A DNA stretch of 64,000 nt, from assembly GCA_002294045.1 (NCBI GenBank), contig DBEP01000095.1, positions 2,846-66,845 on the forward strand, written 5' to 3'. This DNA is from Lachnoclostridium sp. UBA903 (GTDB lineage Bacteria > Bacillota > Clostridia > Lachnospirales > Lachnospiraceae). The notes beneath the pieces are model-generated. The model was not told the origin of the DNA. It worked only from the letters and a program-made list of their open reading frames with translations, and ran no database searches. The translations under genes and the position numbers were made by a program. How positions within the stretch are numbered: position 1 is the stretch's first letter; each line of letters starts with the position of its first letter. Shown here piece by piece: positions 52,851-61,545 of the stretch.

Positions 52851-53357
52851 TTATACCGCATTATACAAAACACGGCACAGACATGGCTGGCACTCCAGCT
52901 CTTTTACAAATTGATTCGGCAGATACAGTGAGGTATGCCTTTTCAGCCGGACGGCTCCTGATGCAGAAAGCATTTCTGCTACAAATTGGGAGCAAAAATA
53001 TTGTTTTCTGAACCTGTGGGGAATACGAAGCATGCATAAGAATATTCCCAGTCTGCTGTACTGATATTCATTTTGATTGTCTGCAAATTCCAAAATCAAT
53101 TTCTTAACATTCTCATAAGCCGCCTCAGAAACATCAAACTGATAGCATATACTTTTTCGCTGTCTCTGTGTATGTTTTCTTCTTCTGGGCCGCTCAATGC
53201 AGAAGCCTTTGAAATTAAAGCTGTAAAAACAATCATAGGTACTATCCAGTGCTATGGAAGCATGTGTATAGCCCCGTCCGCTAATCATATATATAAAATT
53301 TGAAAAAATACTGTGTTGTCTTGTCAGAAGCACAGCAACCGTTTTTTTATTCTGCAT
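52851..53357 (-). CDS. Permuted papain-like (YiiX/NlpC-P60-type) protein
   Basis: The protein has 168 residues from ATG 53357, which follows AGGTAGG; the longer frame to 53450 has no good start. His in GRGYTHASIALD and Cys in FCSQFVAEML are in the His-before-Cys order of circularly permuted NlpC/P60 enzymes. These act as lipid- or peptide-directed amidases or acyltransferases. A poly-basic stretch (RPRRRKHTQRQRK) is unusual. The frame upstream of 53357 encodes a hydrophobic helix without a start codon, so a 5' frameshift in this gene is possible. Confidence 0.78.
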   Translation of the reverse strand: MQNKKTVAVLLTRQHSIFSNFIYMISGRGYTHASIALDSTYDCFYSFNFKGFCIERPRRRKHTQRQRKSICYQFDVSEAAYENVKKLILEFADNQNEYQYSRLGIFLCMLRIPHRFRKQYFCSQFVAEMLSASGAVRLKRHTSLYLPNQFVKELECQPCLCRVLYNAV

Positions 53358-53703
53358 ATATAACCTACCTGCCTCATTTTCTTTCTGATAAAATGTACAT
53401 TTTTTAATAAGCAGGATTATCCCAATTGCTGCTGCACTGACTGATGCCAATAATATCGGAATACCTGTCTTCCATAATGTTACTCTCCTTTTCGAATAAG
53501 TATTAGTTCTGCCCCAAAGCAGATTTGTTTTGTTCCGTTAATGAATTATGCCGGTTAAATGTTTGTAAAATGTCAGAAAAATGTTTGAGAAATGTTAATG
53601 TTAGCTTATCAGTAATTCATATGGCAATAATACAGAAATTAGTATAAGAAAGAGTCCGTAAGGCTTTTTATCTGATAGGGAAATTTAAGAAACCCATCAA
53701 AGA

Positions 53704-53760
53704 AAAAAGAGTCTGGCTTGCCAGACTCCGGCGCTCGCGATGTCACCTTAGTGACAATCT
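53704..53760 (+). repeat. Palindromic intergenic repeat A, copy 2
   Basis: AGAGTCTGGCTTGCCAGACTC, then GGCGCTCGCG and TGTCACCTTAGTGACA match 12550-12604 closely. It lies in the 576-base gap 53358-53933, which otherwise holds AT-rich sequence and small stems, with no supported gene. Confidence 0.7.
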
Positions 53761-53933
53761 TCCTTGGGTACGTCATACATATCCTGTCTTCTGACTGGAC
53801 AAAAGTTCCGTATCCTTAAATGAAAAGCCGATGCGGTGCAGTTGGCTTTTTTGTATATATGTGGTAAAATTGTTTATATAGTAACAAGCTTAGAATGGGA
53901 AAGCAGCCGACAGAGTATGGAGGTAAGATAGCA

Positions 53934-54764
53934 ATGGCTATAGCAATACAATATCAATCTGATGTTGATACGATACTGGCAAAACGTTATGACAACGGCG
54001 CCGATTATTGGACTACTCCCGACAAACGTCTATGTAAGGGAAGCCCATTTTCCACCCTTGGCTGTGCGTATATGCTGTTGGAATTAGGGATGGAACCTTC
54101 CGATCCTATATTAACAGAAGTTGCTGACCTTTTTTTAAGTTCATGGCGGGAAGACGGGCGGTTTAAGTTGTCCCCGCAAGGCGCAATATATCCCTGTAAT
54201 ACTATTAACGCCGCCAACGTTCTTTGTCATTTAGGATATACTTCCGATAGCAGGCTTCAGAGAACTTTTGAACACCTTTTGGAAATACAGCACAGTGACG
54301 GCGGCTGGCGCTGTAATAAATTCAGTTTTGGAAGAGGCCCGGAAACAGAGTTCTCCAATCCCAACCCAACGTTAACAGCTTTAAATGCTTTTCGGTTTAC
54401 AAGTTTGCTGAATAAAGAACAAGCTCTTGACAGAGCCGTAGAATTCCTGCTTGGGCATTGGACGACCCGTATGCCTCTAGGCCCGTGTCATTATGGAATT
54501 GGGACTCTGTTTATGCAGGTTGAGTATCCCTTTGCCAATTACAACCTTTTTGTTTATGTCTACGTTCTCTCTTTCTATGACAGCGCAAAGAGGGATAAGC
54601 GGTTTCTGGATGCGCTTGGGATTTTAAAATCCAAATTAGTTGATGGTAAGATTGTAGTAGAGCGGCTTAATCGGAAATTAGCCGGACTTGCCTTCTGCAA
54701 AAAGGGAGAACCAAGCGAATTGGGAACCAGGCATTACCATGAAATATTAAAAAACCTTGGATAG
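53934..54764 (+). CDS. Prenyltransferase/squalene-cyclase-repeat-like protein
   Basis: The protein has 276 residues in an alpha-alpha barrel. QW-like repeats are visible as HLLEIQHSDGGWRCNKFSFGRG, TLTALNAFRF and FLLGHWTTRMP. There is no DxDD or DCTAE motif, so it is not a typical terpene cyclase; single-domain relatives are of unknown function. ATG 53934 is 9 bases after GGAGGT (an upstream ATG at 53895 has no site). It is monocistronic, with its own terminator. Confidence 0.72.
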   Translation: MAIAIQYQSDVDTILAKRYDNGADYWTTPDKRLCKGSPFSTLGCAYMLLELGMEPSDPILTEVADLFLSSWREDGRFKLSPQGAIYPCNTINAANVLCHLGYTSDSRLQRTFEHLLEIQHSDGGWRCNKFSFGRGPETEFSNPNPTLTALNAFRFTSLLNKEQALDRAVEFLLGHWTTRMPLGPCHYGIGTLFMQVEYPFANYNLFVYVYVLSFYDSAKRDKRFLDALGILKSKLVDGKIVVERLNRKLAGLAFCKKGEPSELGTRHYHEILKNLG

Positions 54765-54811
54765 CTATCCTACGACTTTTGGCTTTACTTGGCGAGGATA
54801 GTTATTTTTTT
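54761..54811 (+). terminator. Rho-independent terminator
   Basis: ATAGCTATCC (54761-54770) pairs with GGATAGTTAT (54796-54805), followed by seven T. Confidence 0.85.
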
Positions 54812-54880
54812 ATGATTGATTTTATAATAAATCATTTAATGTGAAATATCAACACGCCATAATTACAAATTGCCGGTATG

Positions 54881-54909
54881 TTGATACCGGGTCATGTAAA
54901 TGCTATAAT
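54881..54909 (+). promoter_or_regulatory. Sigma-A promoter upstream of the TetR gene
   Basis: TTGATA (54881-54886), 17-base spacer with extended TG, TATAAT (54904-54909). The leader to the TetR start is about 165 bases and includes the AT palindrome ATATATATTATTTTAACATATATATT region near 54935-54960, a possible autoregulatory site. Confidence 0.8.
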
Positions 54910-55080
54910 AGTCCATATAGATAGGACATAAAAGATATATATTATTTTAACATATATATTATCTTAGCATAGCCTTTCTACGGGATGTGCATCTATTGCA
55001 CCGGCTTATCCGCTTACTCTGACATTATTACTCCGTCTCATGCGATAAGAAAACACAAACAGAAAACGGGAGGTAGATAC

Positions 55081-55653
55081 ATGGCACAGCCGTATACCAG
55101 AAAAAAGATCCGCGATGTGTTCGTTCAGATGCTTAACGAACGGCCGCTGAATAAAATAACGGTAAAGGATATTGTTACAGCATGTGAAATCAACCGGAAT
55201 ACGTTTTATTACTATTATGCGGACCTTTATGCGATAATATCTGAAATCTTTCAGACAGAACTTCAAAAAGTTATCGACGAATATAACGACACGCGTTCCT
55301 GGGAGGAAAGCTTTCTCGTAGCGACAGAGTTTGCCTTAGAGAACAAAAAAGCTATTTATCATGTCTATAATTCCATGCAGAGAGAGGAATTGGAAAAGTA
55401 TTTGCTTGGCATTGCCGGTAACGTAATGACACCCTATGTGGAAACCGTCAGCCGCGGCATTCCTGCTTCTGATGGAGATAAACGGATTATCGTAGCGTTT
55501 TACCAGTGCGCACTTACCGAAATGGTACTCCATTGGGTTGCTTCCGGGATGAGGGAGGAACCGGAAAAAATCATCCGCAGAATCGGCCTGCTGTTTAACG
55601 GAAACATAGAAATGTCTCTGCGCAGAAGCGCCGAATTAAACGATACATGGTAA
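55081..55653 (+). CDS. TetR/AcrR family regulator
   Basis: The protein has 190 residues: an N-terminal helix-turn-helix (TRKKIRDVFVQMLNERPLNKITVKDIVTACEINRNTFYYYYADLYAI) and a helical ligand-binding domain like the TetR_C group near DhaS. ATG 55081 follows GGGAGGT; an upstream GTG frame lacks a site. It lies 233 bases upstream of oleate hydratase on the same strand, with a large palindrome between, and so probably controls that gene. Confidence 0.92.
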   Translation: MAQPYTRKKIRDVFVQMLNERPLNKITVKDIVTACEINRNTFYYYYADLYAIISEIFQTELQKVIDEYNDTRSWEESFLVATEFALENKKAIYHVYNSMQREELEKYLLGIAGNVMTPYVETVSRGIPASDGDKRIIVAFYQCALTEMVLHWVASGMREEPEKIIRRIGLLFNGNIEMSLRRSAELNDTW

Positions 55654-55721
55654 TAGGGTAAACCCCGAATTATTTAAATCAGACACGTAAGAGGGTGTTT
55701 GAAAAATGCCTGAAAATCCAT

Positions 55722-55766
55722 CAAATTACCGGAGGTGTTCGAAATTCGAACACCTCCGGTAATTTG
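55722..55766. repeat. Perfect 22-bp palindrome with one-base centre
   Basis: CAAATTACCGGAGGTGTTCG... (55722-55743) is perfectly inverted at 55745-55766. It lies between the TetR gene and oleate hydratase. There is no T tract, so it may be a structural terminator, an operator or an element remnant. Confidence 0.85.
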
Positions 55767-55886
55767 TCTGTTGCGGTGTCAAATTCCTATTGATAAACTA
55801 AAAACGTAAACAGAACCTGCTGCGAATAAATTCCTGGAAACCGTGAATTCTATTCAGCAGCTTAATAATGAAAGGAGGGGTTTTTT

Positions 55887-57662
55887 ATGTATTACAGCAG
55901 CGGTAACTATGAAGCTTTTGCACGTCCCTTAAAACCGGAAGGTGTTGACTGCAAATCCGCTTACCTCATCGGCTCCGGTCTTGCCGCCCTGTCGGCAGCG
56001 TGCTATCTGGTCCGCGACGGCCAGATGAAAGGGGACCGAATCCATATATTGGAGAAAGACGCGCTGCCGGGGGGCGCGTGTGACGGCTACCAATATGATA
56101 ATCTCGGTTACGTAATGCGCGGCGGGCGTGAGATGGACAATCATTTTGAGTGCATGTGGGATTTGATGCGTTCCATTCCTTCCGTCGAAACCGAAGGAAT
56201 CAGCGTTTTAGACGAATACTACTGGCTTAACAAACGCGATCCAAATTACTCTCTGATGCGTGCAACGGTCAACTGCGGCGAGGATGCTCATACCGACGGC
56301 AAGTTTGGTCTGTCCGATAAAGGCGCAATGGAAATTATGAAGCTGTTTTTCACACCGGATGAGGTACTGTTTGACAAGCGTATCGATGAATTGTTTGACA
56401 AGGAAGTACTGGACTCCAACTTCTGGCTGTACTGGCGTACCATGTTTGCTTTTGAGAACTGGCACAGCGCACTTGAGATGAAGCGCTATATCCAACGTTT
56501 TATCCACCATGTCGGCGGCCTGCCCGACTTCAAGGCACTTCGGTTTACCAAGTATAACCAATATGAGTCACTGATACTCCCCATGATAAAATACCTGGAG
56601 GCACATGATGTCCAGTTCCACTATGGCACCAAGGTAGTGAATATCATATTTGATATCCAGAAAGGCAAAAAACTGGCAAAACGTATCGTATGCATGCAGG
56701 AAGAGAAGGAGGACCATATCGGCCTGGCTGAAAACGATCTGGTATTTATCACCAACGGCGGCTGCGTTGAGAATTCTTCCCTTGGGGCTCAGAATCACCC
56801 GGCTGCATACAATGCCGAAATTAAGCCTGGCGGAGGCTGGGATATGTGGCGGAAAATCGCAGCGCAAGACCCGTCCTTCGGCCATCCCGACAAGTTCTGC
56901 GGCGACCCGGAGCAAAGCAACTGGATGTCGGCCACCGTCACTACACTGGATGACCGCATTCCGCCTTACGTTCGGAATATCTGCAAACGCGATCCGTTCA
57001 GCGGCGGGGTCGTAACCGGCGGTATCGTCACAGTGAAGGACTCCAACTGGCTTCTTAGCTGGACTTTCAATCGTCAGCCCCAGTTTCGCAGCCAGCCGAA
57101 GAATCAGCTGGTAGGGTGGATCTATGGCCTGTTCAGCGACAAACCCGGTAATTTTGTGAAAAAGACCATGCGCGAATGCACCGGTAAGGAAATCTGTATG
57201 GAGTGGCTGTATCATTTAGGCGTACCGGTTGAGCAGATTGAGGACCTGGCTGAACACAGTGCAAACACCATTCCCTGCATGATGCCGTATATAACCGCTT
57301 TTTTCATGCCAAGAGGCTCCGGTGACCGGCCGGCGGTTGTACCGGAAGACAGCGTAAACTTTGCCTTTATCGGCCAGTTTGCCGAAACCGGACGTGATAC
57401 TATCTTTACCACCGAATATTCTGTGCGGACCGCTATGGAAGCCGTCTATACACTGCTTAACGTAGACCGCGGTGTCCCCGAAGTCTGGGGAAGCGTATAT
57501 GATGTGCGGGAGCTCCTGAACGCAACCGTACAGATGATGGACGGCAAAAAACCGGCAGATGTTGACTTGGGATTTAAGGAAAAAGAGGTTCTTAAGAATG
57601 CAATGAAAAAAATACAGGGTACAGAGATTGAAAAGCTGCTTAAGGAATACCATGTGATTTGA
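55887..57662 (+). CDS. ohyA: Oleate hydratase (MCRA family)
   Basis: FAD enzyme of 591 residues that adds water to the cis-9 double bond of oleate or linoleate, giving 10-hydroxy fatty acids. The FAD fold is LIGSGLAALSAACYLVRDG; the RGGREMDNHFEC segment carries the catalytic Glu; GGIVTVKDSNWLLSWTFNRQPQF and the C-terminal FIGQFAETGRDTIFTTEYSVR also match the family in order and length. It detoxifies host or dietary unsaturated fatty acids. ATG 55887 follows AAAGGAGGGG. Upstream are a TetR gene and palindrome. Confidence 0.96.
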   Translation: MYYSSGNYEAFARPLKPEGVDCKSAYLIGSGLAALSAACYLVRDGQMKGDRIHILEKDALPGGACDGYQYDNLGYVMRGGREMDNHFECMWDLMRSIPSVETEGISVLDEYYWLNKRDPNYSLMRATVNCGEDAHTDGKFGLSDKGAMEIMKLFFTPDEVLFDKRIDELFDKEVLDSNFWLYWRTMFAFENWHSALEMKRYIQRFIHHVGGLPDFKALRFTKYNQYESLILPMIKYLEAHDVQFHYGTKVVNIIFDIQKGKKLAKRIVCMQEEKEDHIGLAENDLVFITNGGCVENSSLGAQNHPAAYNAEIKPGGGWDMWRKIAAQDPSFGHPDKFCGDPEQSNWMSATVTTLDDRIPPYVRNICKRDPFSGGVVTGGIVTVKDSNWLLSWTFNRQPQFRSQPKNQLVGWIYGLFSDKPGNFVKKTMRECTGKEICMEWLYHLGVPVEQIEDLAEHSANTIPCMMPYITAFFMPRGSGDRPAVVPEDSVNFAFIGQFAETGRDTIFTTEYSVRTAMEAVYTLLNVDRGVPEVWGSVYDVRELLNATVQMMDGKKPADVDLGFKEKEVLKNAMKKIQGTEIEKLLKEYHVI

Positions 57663-57665
57663 TAA

Positions 57666-57781
57666 ATACTTGTGCCGGGCCGGAGGTCCCACCTTTGCGG
57701 GAAACAGGGAGCGATTTTAGGGGCATAGTGAAGCTGCGTTTCCAAAATCGCGCGAAGTATACCGCAAAGTGGGACCTTCAT
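57666..57781 (+). repeat. Intergenic repeat B, full foldback copy
   Basis: Nested stems AGGTCCCAC.CTTTGCGG / CCGCAAAGTGGGACCT and GCGATTTTAGG / CCAAAATCGC form a hairpin of about 110 bases between the convergent oleate hydratase and GNAT genes. The 5' half recurs at 26956-27045. Confidence 0.75.
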
Positions 57782-57790
57782 AATGGTACT

Positions 57791-58324
57791 TTAGAAGGTT
57801 TTGTACCATTCTTCTTTCAGAATTCCATACTCGAATGTATCCTTCCAAATAGGTTTTCCATGTTCATCCTGAAAGAAATATAAATTTTTCAGTAAGTGGC
57901 CTTCCCGTCTGAAACCCAGTCTCTCCAGAAGACTCCACGAATTCGTATTCATCGGATCACACTTAGCTATTATCCGCCATGCGTTTTCTTTCTCAAATAA
58001 ATAATGAATTAATGCTTCGGTACTTTCACCTGCATATCCCTGCTTCCAATAATTTCTATTAAACACATAACCTATCTCCCAAGTGCCATATTCACCTTTG
58101 GAAAGATATAAGTTGCCAATCAGCTTACCATTCTTTAATGCAACTGCCAGAAAACTTTTATCATCAGTCCTTCTTTTAGCTTCTGCCATAGCCTGCTGCA
58201 AGGAAAACGGCCTGTAAGGCTCATACTTCACAACTTCTTTATCGGAAAGATATTCATATAAATCATAGCCCTCATTGCCTGCAAAACCGCGTATTATTAA
58301 TCGATTTGTATAAATTGCCTCCAT
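57791..58324 (-). CDS. GNAT N-acetyltransferase (RimJ/RimL type)
   Basis: The protein has 177 residues: YTNRLIIRGFAGNEGYDLYEYL, the acetyl-CoA loop in RNYWKQGYAGESTEAL, and NTNSWSLLERLGFRREGHL. It acetylates an N-terminal or small amine; the substrate is unknown. ATG 58324 is used; a TTG 27 bases upstream overlaps the preceding gene. It is 23 bases downstream of the phosphorylase gene. Confidence 0.9.
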   Translation of the reverse strand: MEAIYTNRLIIRGFAGNEGYDLYEYLSDKEVVKYEPYRPFSLQQAMAEAKRRTDDKSFLAVALKNGKLIGNLYLSKGEYGTWEIGYVFNRNYWKQGYAGESTEALIHYLFEKENAWRIIAKCDPMNTNSWSLLERLGFRREGHLLKNLYFFQDEHGKPIWKDTFEYGILKEEWYKTF

Positions 58325-58347
58325 ATATGCTACCTTTCTATTTTGCC

Positions 58348-59136
58348 TCAAAACTCCAATCTATTTTTACATTTTACGGCAGCTTCCAATGATAAATAAA
58401 AGAGCTTTTCGCGGGCTATCCGATTATCAAACCAGGCCCTTTCATCATAGTTGTTATAATCGGCCAGAATATCTCCGCTGTACAGCAGCTGGCCAAATTT
58501 AATTCCCCGGAATCTGGCAACTGATGCTATTGCAGCGCATTCCATCTCCACCACTTCACAGCCCTCTTCTTTACGATAGGTAACCATATCCGGAGTTTCG
58601 CGAAAGAAAGCATCCGTAGTCCAGGTTTTGCATTCTCTGAAAGACACACTATGTTCAGCAAGCGTATTTTTAATAATCCCGATTATATCCGTATCCAAAC
58701 GGATATCTCTGGATGGGGGCAAATAGTGATAAGAAGCGCCTTCATCACGCAAAGCGGTTACGGGTATAATCACATCACCGGCGGGAATATTGCTTAAAAC
58801 ACCGCAGCCTCCGCATGCTATTATATTTTTTACGCCGCAGCCTATTAAATATTCTGTCATCATCGCTATTGATGCGGAACCGACAACTGCCTGTATCATG
58901 CAGATTTCAATTCCTTTATATTTTAATACATAAGCTGGGAAAACTCCCATTTCGGAAACATATTTGCCTGGTATCCCGTATTTATTTTTCCCGATGAATT
59001 TCTTCAGGACATCACCAAAAAAAGTCATTACACAAATATCCGGCAGCAGTTCTCCGTCATTAGGATTTGGTTTTATAATTCCATGTTTTTCACTGTCATA
59101 TTCCAAAACAGGGTAAGTGTTTTTAATAACCGGCAT
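58348..59136 (-). CDS. Nucleoside phosphorylase (PNP/UDP family)
   Basis: The protein has 262 residues of the PNP_UDP_1 fold. The central GCGVKNIIACGGCGVLSNIPAGDVIIP with the phosphate/base site, and CEVVEMECAAIASVARFRG with the ribose-binding Met-Glu motif, are typical. It cleaves a nucleoside with phosphate. Base specificity is uncertain; it resembles uridine phosphorylases. ATG 59136 lies behind CGGAGGA. Confidence 0.87.
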   Translation of the reverse strand: MPVIKNTYPVLEYDSEKHGIIKPNPNDGELLPDICVMTFFGDVLKKFIGKNKYGIPGKYVSEMGVFPAYVLKYKGIEICMIQAVVGSASIAMMTEYLIGCGVKNIIACGGCGVLSNIPAGDVIIPVTALRDEGASYHYLPPSRDIRLDTDIIGIIKNTLAEHSVSFRECKTWTTDAFFRETPDMVTYRKEEGCEVVEMECAAIASVARFRGIKFGQLLYSGDILADYNNYDERAWFDNRIAREKLFYLSLEAAVKCKNRLEF

Positions 59137-59345
59137 CCTAATCCTCCGTTCTTCCAGATAGAAATTATTAGTATCCCAACCATTTTATTCCACGCCCTTA
59201 TCATTGCTGTATCCAAACTCTTTGATTTCCATAACATATATCTCCTTCAGCACTCTAAACAATAATATTAAATATATTTTCTATATCTTCATCCCTGAAG
59301 TTATAACTACCAACATTTCCCAATTCCCTGTTATTTAACAGTACT

Positions 59346-59813
59346 TCACAGAATGCTTAGTAGTGTAAGAAAAAATGATAGAATGGAGCTGGACATTCTT
59401 ATAATATTAAGCCTATAAAACCTTGTACGTACAATTTCCCAATCTGCCGCATCATCCTCACTGTCCCAGTTAATAACCTTATTGTAAATAGGTAAATTAA
59501 GTTTTAGTGTCACCATAAAACAACCTATGAAAAAAACAACTCCAGAGGCTAATAAAGCTATACCTTTCAGTGAATTGTTATCTAACATATGAATTATTCC
59601 CAGAACTATTGGAAAAAGAAAAGATAGAAACGTTAAAACACTAATTAACGGGTTTCCCTTTGCAACAAGCAGAAAACCTTTAAAATAAATTATATATTCA
59701 TTTTTGCTCAATCTTTCCCATTGTTTCTGTAATAAAAAAACCAACGTCATCATTAGTCCGGAAAATAATCCAACCGATATAATTGAAATTATAAATAAAA
59801 AATCAAGTACCAT
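59346..59813 (-). CDS. DUF1772-like membrane protein
   Basis: The protein has 155 residues and four membrane helices. The third-helix-to-end pattern LKLNLPIYNKVINW ... AADWEIVRTRFYRLNIIRM is that of the DUF1772/anthrone-oxygenase-like family. Function unknown. 59137-59345 upstream of its stop is AT-rich and empty. Confidence 0.65.
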   Translation of the reverse strand: MVLDFLFIISIISVGLFSGLMMTLVFLLQKQWERLSKNEYIIYFKGFLLVAKGNPLISVLTFLSFLFPIVLGIIHMLDNNSLKGIALLASGVVFFIGCFMVTLKLNLPIYNKVINWDSEDDAADWEIVRTRFYRLNIIRMSSSILSFFLTLLSIL

Positions 59814-59953
59814 ATACCTATCCCCCTATTCTATGTATCTCTCCGTATTAAATATTTATCTAATTATACAACATTTTCAGCATAATATAAATCTAAATAT
59901 ATAAACCTAAATGTATTTTTTATTAATTTTTTCAAATTTCTCTTCTGTAATTA

Positions 59954-60529
59954 TTATCTTCCTGCATTGTACCTGTCAGGATTCAGAATTTTCTCGTATG
60001 GCATTGCTTTTTCCAGCCGGTTTACCAGGAACAAACAGCCGCCGCCAACTACATATTCTGCAAGACAGAGCAGCTGTTTCCTGGGTTCATCCTGAAGATT
60101 CAGCACTACATAAACCAACACAGACAATGCATTCAGACAAAATGCTCCTGCCGCTGTCATACCGGCCCTGATTAATTTGGGGGAAGTACTTTTATAAGTG
60201 TATATTTTCATATCACTTTTTGTACTGACATAGTGGAGCAATACCCAGGCAAACCATATAAAAGATAAGACTGTCAATGCCTGGGAAACGGTTGCATAGG
60301 GAGTTGTATTGCATCCTAAAGGCTGTGTGGATGCGTTGTAAAACAAAGAAAGAGCACAGAAAAAGACAGCTGTATAGAAAAAACGGACTAAATACCATAT
60401 TAGCCCGGTGACTCCCTGGCGGTAATAAATACCCGCATATTTACGTTCAATTTGCGCACCTTTTCCATCCTTATCCGGAACGGTAACTTCTTCATAACCT
60501 TCAAAATATTTATGGTAAAATGAACTCAT
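59954..60529 (-). CDS. Four-helix membrane protein, unknown
   Basis: The protein has 191 residues: a cytoplasmic N-terminus with FEGYEEVTVPDKDGKGAQIERKYAG, four membrane helices, and a polar tail KAMPYEKILNPDRYNAGR. ATG 60529 lies behind AAGAGGTG. It is 49 bases downstream of the MBL-fold gene, so possibly in one transcript with it. Not recognised. Confidence 0.72.
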   Translation of the reverse strand: MSSFYHKYFEGYEEVTVPDKDGKGAQIERKYAGIYYRQGVTGLIWYLVRFFYTAVFFCALSLFYNASTQPLGCNTTPYATVSQALTVLSFIWFAWVLLHYVSTKSDMKIYTYKSTSPKLIRAGMTAAGAFCLNALSVLVYVVLNLQDEPRKQLLCLAEYVVGGGCLFLVNRLEKAMPYEKILNPDRYNAGR

Positions 60530-60578
60530 TCTGCACCTCTTTTACTCCCACATAGGCCCCTTTTTAAATTAGGCTCCT

Positions 60579-61472
60579 CTATTCACAGATTTTACGAATA
60601 TCGTATATAACCCTGCACCCCACATACTCCATAACACGCAGATGTTTCTTGGTTTCTTCATCCTGCTCCTTTGGCATATCGCATGGACGGGGCATGCGGC
60701 GTTTGAAAATAATTTGGCCCGGCCGCTCCTTAAATTCCGGGAATGCGGGCTTTAAATATGGTTTTCCTTCATTTCCTGCTAAAATATAACGGAGATTCTC
60801 CAGGTACTTATCAATTATATCCCCTTTCAATACGCCAAAACCGGCACAGATTGTATCAAATTCATGTCTGTGGGCCGCCAGTTTTTTCATAAAGCCCTCA
60901 AATTTCTCAACACTGCCATTGAGCATTTTTCCCATTGGCATCCCGATTTCGTCACCACTAAAAAGAATTCTTTCCTTTTTGTCAAGGAAAGCCAGGCTTC
61001 CAGCTGCATGGTCCGGAATCTTAAAAGTTAGTAAATCACGGTTTCCAAGATGGAATACATACCCTTCATCAATGACCTGGATTTTATAATCTCTTGGGAA
61101 ATCAATTCCTTCAAAACTTTTAAACGGCATTGTTGCAAGGGGTTTTGTTTCTGCCGACATAAACGCGCAGTCAAAATATGCATTGTTTGCCGTATGGTCA
61201 AAATGGTCATGGGTATTAGCAATATTTTTAACCGGCTTATCCGTCAAGGTCTGTAAATATTCACGGACATTTCCGCAGCCATAGCCGGAGTCGATTGCCA
61301 GTGCCTCATTATCCCCTTCCACAAGATAGAAATAATCTCCGTCGCTTAAGTTTTTCCAGGTTCCCGGTGCAATTTTTTCAGAGACAAAATACGGCTCATC
61401 CATAGGAGTTAAAGTACCATCCTCATTTTCAATCATAATATCATGTTTGCTAGAAAAATCAATATTTATCAT
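60579..61472 (-). CDS. MBL-fold metallo-hydrolase
   Basis: The protein has 297 residues. Metal site THDHFDH (about residues 90-96), then PDHAAGSLAFLDKKERILFSGDEIG with the bridging Asp. It resembles lactonase/glyoxalase-II-like enzymes. ATG 61472 is 5 bases after GGAGA; ATG 61484 is the alternative. It is codirectional with the esterase gene upstream, 73 bases away. Confidence 0.88.
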   Translation of the reverse strand: MINIDFSSKHDIMIENEDGTLTPMDEPYFVSEKIAPGTWKNLSDGDYFYLVEGDNEALAIDSGYGCGNVREYLQTLTDKPVKNIANTHDHFDHTANNAYFDCAFMSAETKPLATMPFKSFEGIDFPRDYKIQVIDEGYVFHLGNRDLLTFKIPDHAAGSLAFLDKKERILFSGDEIGMPMGKMLNGSVEKFEGFMKKLAAHRHEFDTICAGFGVLKGDIIDKYLENLRYILAGNEGKPYLKPAFPEFKERPGQIIFKRRMPRPCDMPKEQDEETKKHLRVMEYVGCRVIYDIRKICE

Positions 61473-61545
61473 AATTTTCTCCATTCTTTCGCATGTTATC
61501 TGCGTATAAGTAAAAGGTTTTTTTATGGCAATGAACTACACTCAA

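Noticed and set aside
56568..57215. 215-codon minus-strand ORF
   Set aside because: Antisense shadow of oleate hydratase, which matches its family along the full length.
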